From: a virus
Length of the DNA: 61,377 bases
Reading direction: 5' to 3' (one strand)
Virus record (IMG/VR): IMGVR_UViG_3300046665_000482
Location: 1-61,377 of that record
This document shows, one piece after another, positions 57,979 to 61,377 of this stretch (the stretch's first letter is position 1; each line of letters starts with the position of its first letter). The notes under the pieces were generated by a model. It saw nothing but the letters and a program-made list of their open reading frames with translations. It was not told the origin of the DNA and did no database searches. The translations under genes and the position numbers were made by a program.

Positions 57979-58010
57979 CAAATATAAGTACCATTTGGTA
58001 CATCAACAAA
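57979..58010 (-). promoter_or_regulatory. Leftward early promoter PL
   Basis: On the minus strand TTTG (58010-58007), 20 nt, then TATATTTG (57986-57979), a perfect match to the Bacteroidota consensus. The operator O1 lies inside the spacer. The leader to ATG 57919 is about 55 nt. Confidence 0.8.
57989..58000. promoter_or_regulatory. Repressor operator O1
   Basis: TACCATTTGGTA, two TACCA/TGGTA half sites with a 2-nt gap. It sits exactly between the -33 and -7 boxes of PL, so a bound repressor would block PL. Confidence 0.75.
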
Positions 58011-58013
58011 TTA

Positions 58014-58046
58014 TTTGGTACATTAATTTACCATTTGATACATTTA
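58014..58046 (+). promoter_or_regulatory. Repressor promoter with operator O2
   Basis: TTTG (58014-58017), 21 nt, then TACATTTA (58039-58046), one base from consensus. Operator O2, TACCATTTGATA (58029-58040), overlaps the -7 box, allowing negative autoregulation. The start of transcription lies within a few bases of ATG 58055. Confidence 0.65.
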
Positions 58047-58054
58047 ATATTTAA

Positions 58055-58855
58055 ATGACTGATAATCAAATAGAAAAAATCAAACGAGTTACCGAAGTAA
58101 GAAAGCTTTTGGGCTTGAGGCAGACGGAAATGTCAAAAATATTAGGTATAAACAGGGTAAATTTGTCTGCAATTGAAAACTTTAGAGAAAACAGACAGTT
58201 ACCAAATGGTACATCTTATATTCTTGAAAAGGAATTGAATGTTAATCCAATTTGGCTAGACACAGGAGAAGGCGACATTTTCTTGACTAAGCAAACAACA
58301 TACCCCCGCCTTGAAGCCAAGCCAATCAGTCTGGCATCAGACCCTGCCGATTACAACAATGACGGATCACGGTTTGAGGAATTACCAGATGGTACAATAA
58401 GAATGCGTGTGCCGGTTATCCCTCATAAAGCTTTTGCCGGTTATTTAAGAGGGTTTCAAGACCCTGAATTTTATGAAGACTTACCTTATATATCGGTTGA
58501 CGTAACTAAGCAGCATAGAGGGCACTACCTGGCATTTGAAGTTAAAGGTGATAGCATGACAACACTTGAGCCTGAGAAGTTTAGACAAAGCATTTTTGAT
58601 GGGGTTACTGTTGTTGGTCGTGAATTGGCAAAGCACCACTGGCGATATAAGCTGCACACTAATAATTATGACAACTGGGTAATTGTTCATAAAACGGAAG
58701 GTATTTTATTAAAGCAGATACTAGAACATGACATCGAACAATGCACTATCACTATTCACTCGCTTAATCCTGATAAGAAAGCATACCCGGATCAAACATT
58801 ACAGCTTGATGATGTAGAGCAGATATTTAACGTGGTACAAAAAATAGATAAATGA
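58055..58855 (+). CDS. CI/LexA-like phage repressor
   Basis: The 266-aa product has an N-terminal XRE HTH (about 9-60, RKLLGLRQTEMSKILGINR). A linker includes KAFAGYLRG, where A128-G129 would be a LexA-type cleavage site. A C-terminal S24 peptidase-like domain has S167 (GDSM) and K220 (ILLKQI). It is predicted to repress PL in the lysogen and to self-cleave on RecA activation. It overlaps the secreted-protein gene by 4 bp. Confidence 0.92.
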   Translation: MTDNQIEKIKRVTEVRKLLGLRQTEMSKILGINRVNLSAIENFRENRQLPNGTSYILEKELNVNPIWLDTGEGDIFLTKQTTYPRLEAKPISLASDPADYNNDGSRFEELPDGTIRMRVPVIPHKAFAGYLRGFQDPEFYEDLPYISVDVTKQHRGHYLAFEVKGDSMTTLEPEKFRQSIFDGVTVVGRELAKHHWRYKLHTNNYDNWVIVHKTEGILLKQILEHDIEQCTITIHSLNPDKKAYPDQTLQLDDVEQIFNVVQKIDK

Positions 58856-59373
58856 AGAAACTAATACTTGTATTTATATTAATCGCGACATCAACATTAG
58901 CAGCGACCGCTCAACAAGTTGTCAACGGATGTATGGTTTCTATGACAGTGCCGGCAAGCAAAAACCTATCATACAAATCAGATACGTTATCGGTAGCATT
59001 CACCCCAAAAGAATACGCCTGGGGTGTAAAAATAACGAATAACCAAAAAGACGATATATCTATTATTTGGGACAAGAGTTCTTTTATTTTAAATGGAGCA
59101 TCATCTAAAGTAATATTTGATAATACTCTTAAGTTGAATATTGAAAATTCAATACCAGATCAAGAGCTACCAGCCGGATCATTTGTAGAAAAAAGGATAT
59201 TCCCTGCAGGAAGTTTTTCGGAACGGTGGCCATCAAAAACGATAGACAAAAAAGAGGTTAGGAAATTGTTGAAAGAAAGTGGAAAGCCGGAAATCGTTAA
59301 AATTATATTAGCTATTCGCATAAGAGGGATGATTAAGAAATATGATTTCAATTTTGAAATTGCTCCTAACTAG
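58852..59373 (+). CDS. Secreted protein co-transcribed with the repressor
   Basis: The 173-aa product starts with a signal peptide MKKLILVFILIATSTLAAT, probably cut after AQ or TAQ. A beta-rich body follows (VKITNNQKDDISIIWDKSSF). It starts inside the repressor stop (ATGA), so it will be made in lysogens. A periplasmic or outer-membrane exclusion factor is a fair guess, without motif proof. No family recognised. Confidence 0.75.
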   Translation: MKKLILVFILIATSTLAATAQQVVNGCMVSMTVPASKNLSYKSDTLSVAFTPKEYAWGVKITNNQKDDISIIWDKSSFILNGASSKVIFDNTLKLNIENSIPDQELPAGSFVEKRIFPAGSFSERWPSKTIDKKEVRKLLKESGKPEIVKIILAIRIRGMIKKYDFNFEIAPN

Positions 59374-59375
59374 GC

Positions 59376-59753
59376 ATGTTAACACAACCAAACATAGTAA
59401 ACATGGTCTGTGATACTACAATGTATATCCTTCATGATAGTTATTTATATGGTAGTAATCTATGGCCAAAGAACGGATTCAAGGTTGGCTCCGGAATAGG
59501 TACCAAAATAAAGGATTGCATTTACGTTGGCGTAAATGCTTACGGGCATGATCAGAACCCAATAATAGGCGCATTAAGATTTAACATATGGAATACTGGA
59601 GCACGAAGATTTTGGAAACAACATCACCACATAAAATTAATAATGGACTTTGCATATAAAAACGAATTATTATTTGAAGATCAATTTAGGACTTCGTCAT
59701 TAGATTGCCTTTCATTCAAATTTACTTACACACCCAACCAATTAATATCATAA
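59376..59753 (+). CDS. Hypothetical protein in the immunity operon, 125 aa
   Basis: The product is mixed alpha/beta with KVGSGIGTKIKDCIYVGVNAY and RRFWKQHHHIKLIMDFAY. It lies between the secreted protein and the second HTH gene, with a 2-bp gap and a 1-bp overlap. No signal peptide. Function unknown. Confidence 0.55.
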   Translation: MLTQPNIVNMVCDTTMYILHDSYLYGSNLWPKNGFKVGSGIGTKIKDCIYVGVNAYGHDQNPIIGALRFNIWNTGARRFWKQHHHIKLIMDFAYKNELLFEDQFRTSSLDCLSFKFTYTPNQLIS

Positions 59754-60169
59754 TGCAAGAGATCGGCCAATACCATGATATAAAAATAGCTCAAAGACTT
59801 AGAATCTTTAGAACGACTTACATCAATCCGAGCCAAAACGAGGCTGCAAGAATACTAGGTATCCCACAAAGCAATTTGTCTTACATGGAGAACGGCAGGG
59901 CTCCTATTCGTTACGAGTTCGTAGCGCTTTTGGAAAAAAACTTCGGTTTGAATTCAGACTGGTTAGGCAGAGGTGAAGGGAAGCCGCAGGACAAGGCTCC
60001 AGTAAAACCCAGTGGACTTGTAACAGATATGAATGAACTGCTTTTGGAGCTTTCTTTTCTGAGAAAGCAGTTTAAAATGATGGAGGCAAATCAAAAACAT
60101 TTCATTAAAATAGTTGAACGCCTGGATAAGGAAGTTGAAGCATTACAGAAGAAATTAGATGAAAAATAG
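59753..60169 (+). CDS. XRE-family HTH regulator, 138 aa
   Basis: The chosen ATG overlaps the previous stop (TAATG). It has a classic XRE HTH (NEAARILGIPQSNLSYMENG) and a C-terminal coiled coil (about 90-138). It may be a second immunity or excision regulator. A longer start at 59705 is inside the previous gene. The right arm repeat overlaps its stop. Confidence 0.8.
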   Translation: MQEIGQYHDIKIAQRLRIFRTTYINPSQNEAARILGIPQSNLSYMENGRAPIRYEFVALLEKNFGLNSDWLGRGEGKPQDKAPVKPSGLVTDMNELLLELSFLRKQFKMMEANQKHFIKIVERLDKEVEALQKKLDEK

Positions 60170-60186
60170 ACACCTATTTGACACCG
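60167..60186 (+). repeat. Right integrase arm-type site
   Basis: TAGACACCTATTTGACACCG, 19 of 20 identical to 4066-4085. It is 59 bp before the attR core and overlaps the stop of the HTH gene. Confidence 0.6.
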
Positions 60187-60205
60187 AATTGTAGAATGAC
60201 GCATA

Positions 60206-60231
60206 ACATAATGATCGCCAGCACATTATGT
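60206..60231. repeat. Inverted repeat near attR
   Basis: ACATAATG and CATTATGT, 8 bp each, 10-nt gap, between the arm site and the attR core. It could be an excisionase or IHF-like site. Confidence 0.45.
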
Positions 60232-60244
60232 AACACTGTTGTGT

Positions 60245-60259
60245 TCTCATCGAGAACAC
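60245..60259 (+). repeat. attR core (15-bp direct repeat)
   Basis: Exact copy of TCTCATCGAGAACAC at 3938-3952. What follows (ACATTT...) is host sequence and shows that the native tRNA gene probably had no encoded CCA. Confidence 0.9.
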
Positions 60260-60268
60260 ACATTTAAG

Positions 60269-60300
60269 AGCGGGTAACGGCTAAGTTACCCGCTTTTTTT
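60269..60300 (+). terminator. Native terminator of tRNA-Arg, now displaced
   Basis: AGCGGGTAAC / GTTACCCGCT form a perfect 10-bp stem with a 6-nt loop, followed by six T. It lies 9 bp after the attR core, so before integration it would have ended the tRNA transcript. Confidence 0.8.
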
Positions 60301-60361
60301 GTGCTTTAATTGATAATGTAGGTGGCTATCCGTATTATATTGGTACCTTTACCACCCACAC

Positions 60362-60718
60362 ATGGAAGAAAGAAAATACCTTACAACCTGGAGAAAATAT
60401 ATCCCGGTTATTCGTCTGCATTTAAAGAGAAGCCTTGCAGAAGAGCAAAGCTTTAAATTAAACATCACAGATTTTGAGTCTGCCGGCGATCGTGGCAAAT
60501 CTGGCTACACCTTCAGTTTAGCTATGGAAAACGGCAAAGTTACCAATAATATAAGCGGATCTGCCGTTGCACGCGACCTTTATGAGGCCCTTAAAACCGA
60601 TGAGGCTATAAAAGCTATGATTCAGGATAAAGCCATAAAGATAAGTGTAGGTAAATCTTTTGTACTGAGTATAAAAACAACTCATATATCTTCTTTTAAA
60701 CCAGAAATAGCTGTTTAA
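60362..60718 (+). CDS. Host conserved hypothetical protein, 118 aa
   Basis: The product has a helical lead (MEERKYLTTWRKYIPVI) and a beta sheet body (YTFSLAMENGKVTNNI). No signal peptide. It is the first host gene after the prophage and is followed by a strong bidirectional terminator. Function unknown. Confidence 0.6.
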   Translation: MEERKYLTTWRKYIPVIRLHLKRSLAEEQSFKLNITDFESAGDRGKSGYTFSLAMENGKVTNNISGSAVARDLYEALKTDEAIKAMIQDKAIKISVGKSFVLSIKTTHISSFKPEIAV

Positions 60719-60800
60719 CTGCACTATTTGTTCGTTTGAACGAAAAAGAGAAATCCGGTAAGATTTATTCGTGATTTACACGCGAATGCGATAAACTATA

Positions 60801-60837
60801 AAACAAAAATGGGGACTTTTAGTCCCCATTTTTGTTT
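60801..60837. terminator. Strong bidirectional terminator
   Basis: A 17-bp perfect stem (AAACAAAAATGGGGACT and complement) with a TTT loop and T/A runs on both sides. It separates two convergent host genes. Confidence 0.85.
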
Positions 60838-61377
60838 ATTTCAATGCATCAGCCGCGTATGCGCGGCATATCTTTACTTCCTGTACAGCATCTGAATTTG
60901 CAGGAATAGCATATTCCAACTCAATAGTAGCCGGGAACCTATACTTGTTCTTTTTCATTAAAGTCAGCACTTCTTTTATTGGTGTATCGCCTTGCCCCCA
61001 TGGCGCGTTAGGGCCATCGTTAAACTTACGATCCTTAATGTGCATGCTGGTTATACGGTCATGATATTTTTCAATAAAAGGTAGAGGGCTGCTGCTGGTA
61101 CCTGATGCGTAGTGGCCAATATCAAGGTTAATGGCATTATATTTAGATTGACTAAGCGCGGTATCCCACAATGTTGGCGTAGCTTGTGTATGCGCATGAT
61201 AACCTACATACATTTTATGCTTTGTGGCCAGGTCGCCCAGGCGTTTAGTTTGCTCATCATTAGGCAACTCAACAGTAACATGTGTTACGCCCAATGCTTT
61301 ACCTGCATTAAAAGCATATTCTATCTCCGCATCGCTGTTTTTGGCGCCTAATGCATTTGGTTTCCAGGCATAAATGG
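60836..61377 (-). CDS. Sugar phosphate isomerase/epimerase-like protein (partial)
   Basis: The leftward frame is open from the window edge to TAA at 60836 (about 180 codons). Motifs of xylose-isomerase-like TIM barrels are present: VTVELPND, YVGYHAHTQ, INLDIGHY and HIKDRK, ending with TIELEYAIP. His and Glu residues in these motifs bind a metal. It is probably a sugar or inositol-degradation epimerase. The 5' end is beyond the window. Host gene. Confidence 0.8.
   Translation of the reverse strand, partial: IYAWKPNALGAKNSDAEIEYAFNAGKALGVTHVTVELPNDEQTKRLGDLATKHKMYVGYHAHTQATPTLWDTALSQSKYNAINLDIGHYASGTSSSPLPFIEKYHDRITSMHIKDRKFNDGPNAPWGQGDTPIKEVLTLMKKNKYRFPATIELEYAIPANSDAVQEVKICRAYAADALK

Larger units (their letters stand above)
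3938..60259. mobile_element. Complete-looking temperate siphovirus prophage in tRNA-Arg
   Basis: The element is bounded by a 15-bp direct repeat (TCTCATCGAGAACAC) at 3938-3952 and 60245-60259, about 56.3 kb apart. It encodes an integrase, repressor, recombination and replication genes, terminase, portal, scaffold, capsid, tail tube, tape measure, tail tip, spike and lysis genes. A long tape measure without a contractile sheath gene indicates a siphovirus. No core structural gene appears broken, so the prophage may be inducible. Confidence 0.95.

Overview
The window is a Bacteroidota chromosome segment, most like Sphingobacteriaceae (Mucilaginibacter/Pedobacter type), carrying one complete-looking temperate siphovirus prophage of about 56.3 kb. 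The lineage call rests on Bacteroidota-type promoters (TTTG, about 20 nt, TAnnTTTG), sparse Shine-Dalgarno sequences, the SAM-like-5 type phage integrase, and host proteins such as a GH-A glycoside hydrolase and an MgtE/YchF pair. It is inferred from sequence features, not from a database search.

Host DNA lies at both ends. On the left are a partial mgtE, ychF, a secreted glycoside hydrolase and tRNA-Arg(CCG). On the right are the displaced terminator of that tRNA, a small conserved hypothetical gene, and a partial sugar-phosphate isomerase/epimerase-like gene. The prophage lies between a 15-bp direct repeat, 3938-3952 (attL, inside the tRNA 3' end) and 60245-60259 (attR). A 20-bp arm-type repeat lies inside each end.

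The integrase gene is at the left end, rightward. Nearly everything else is transcribed leftward from the immunity region at 57.9-58.1 kb. In leftward order: (1) an early block (57.9-45.5 kb) with a LuxR-type HTH protein, an excisionase-like HTH protein, a coiled-coil protein, a YqaJ-type exonuclease with an unknown partner, a DUF3127 protein with an SSB-like acidic tail, a Dam-type methylase, a superfamily II helicase, a RepA/DnaB-like ATPase, a DUF6371 primase-like protein and a VRR-NUC nuclease; (2) an iteron-like repeat field at 45.2-45.4 kb; (3) TerS and TerL (44.6-42.7 kb); (4) a block of small genes; (5) portal (37.0-35.5 kb); (6) a structured non-coding stretch with two tRNA-like elements (35.5-34.8 kb); (7) a second block of small genes, including a coiled-coil glycoside hydrolase; (8) scaffold, decoration, capsid, connectors, tail tube, tail chaperones with a probable -1 frameshift, tape measure, baseplate and a beta-helix tail spike (25.6-7.9 kb); (9) a lysis cassette (7.7-6.1 kb); and (10) a RadC-like gene.

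Genes running rightward, against the flow, look like lysogen-expressed cargo (morons): a mini-lipoprotein (7.8 kb), an acyltransferase plus a zinc-ribbon protein (25.9-27.6 kb), a probably leaderless small gene (32.0 kb), a broken DUF3606 gene (37.1 kb), a three-gene cassette (37.6-38.7 kb), a two-gene AT-rich cassette with a membrane protein (46.1-47.4 kb), and a secreted protein co-transcribed with the repressor (58.9 kb).

The most promising items are the 46.1-47.4 kb two-gene cassette, the -1 frameshift in the tail chaperone genes, the four copies of a roughly 30-bp palindrome at 35.5, 45.9, 51.0 and 53.0 kb, the iteron field upstream of the terminase, the repressor operator set, and the structured region after the portal gene.
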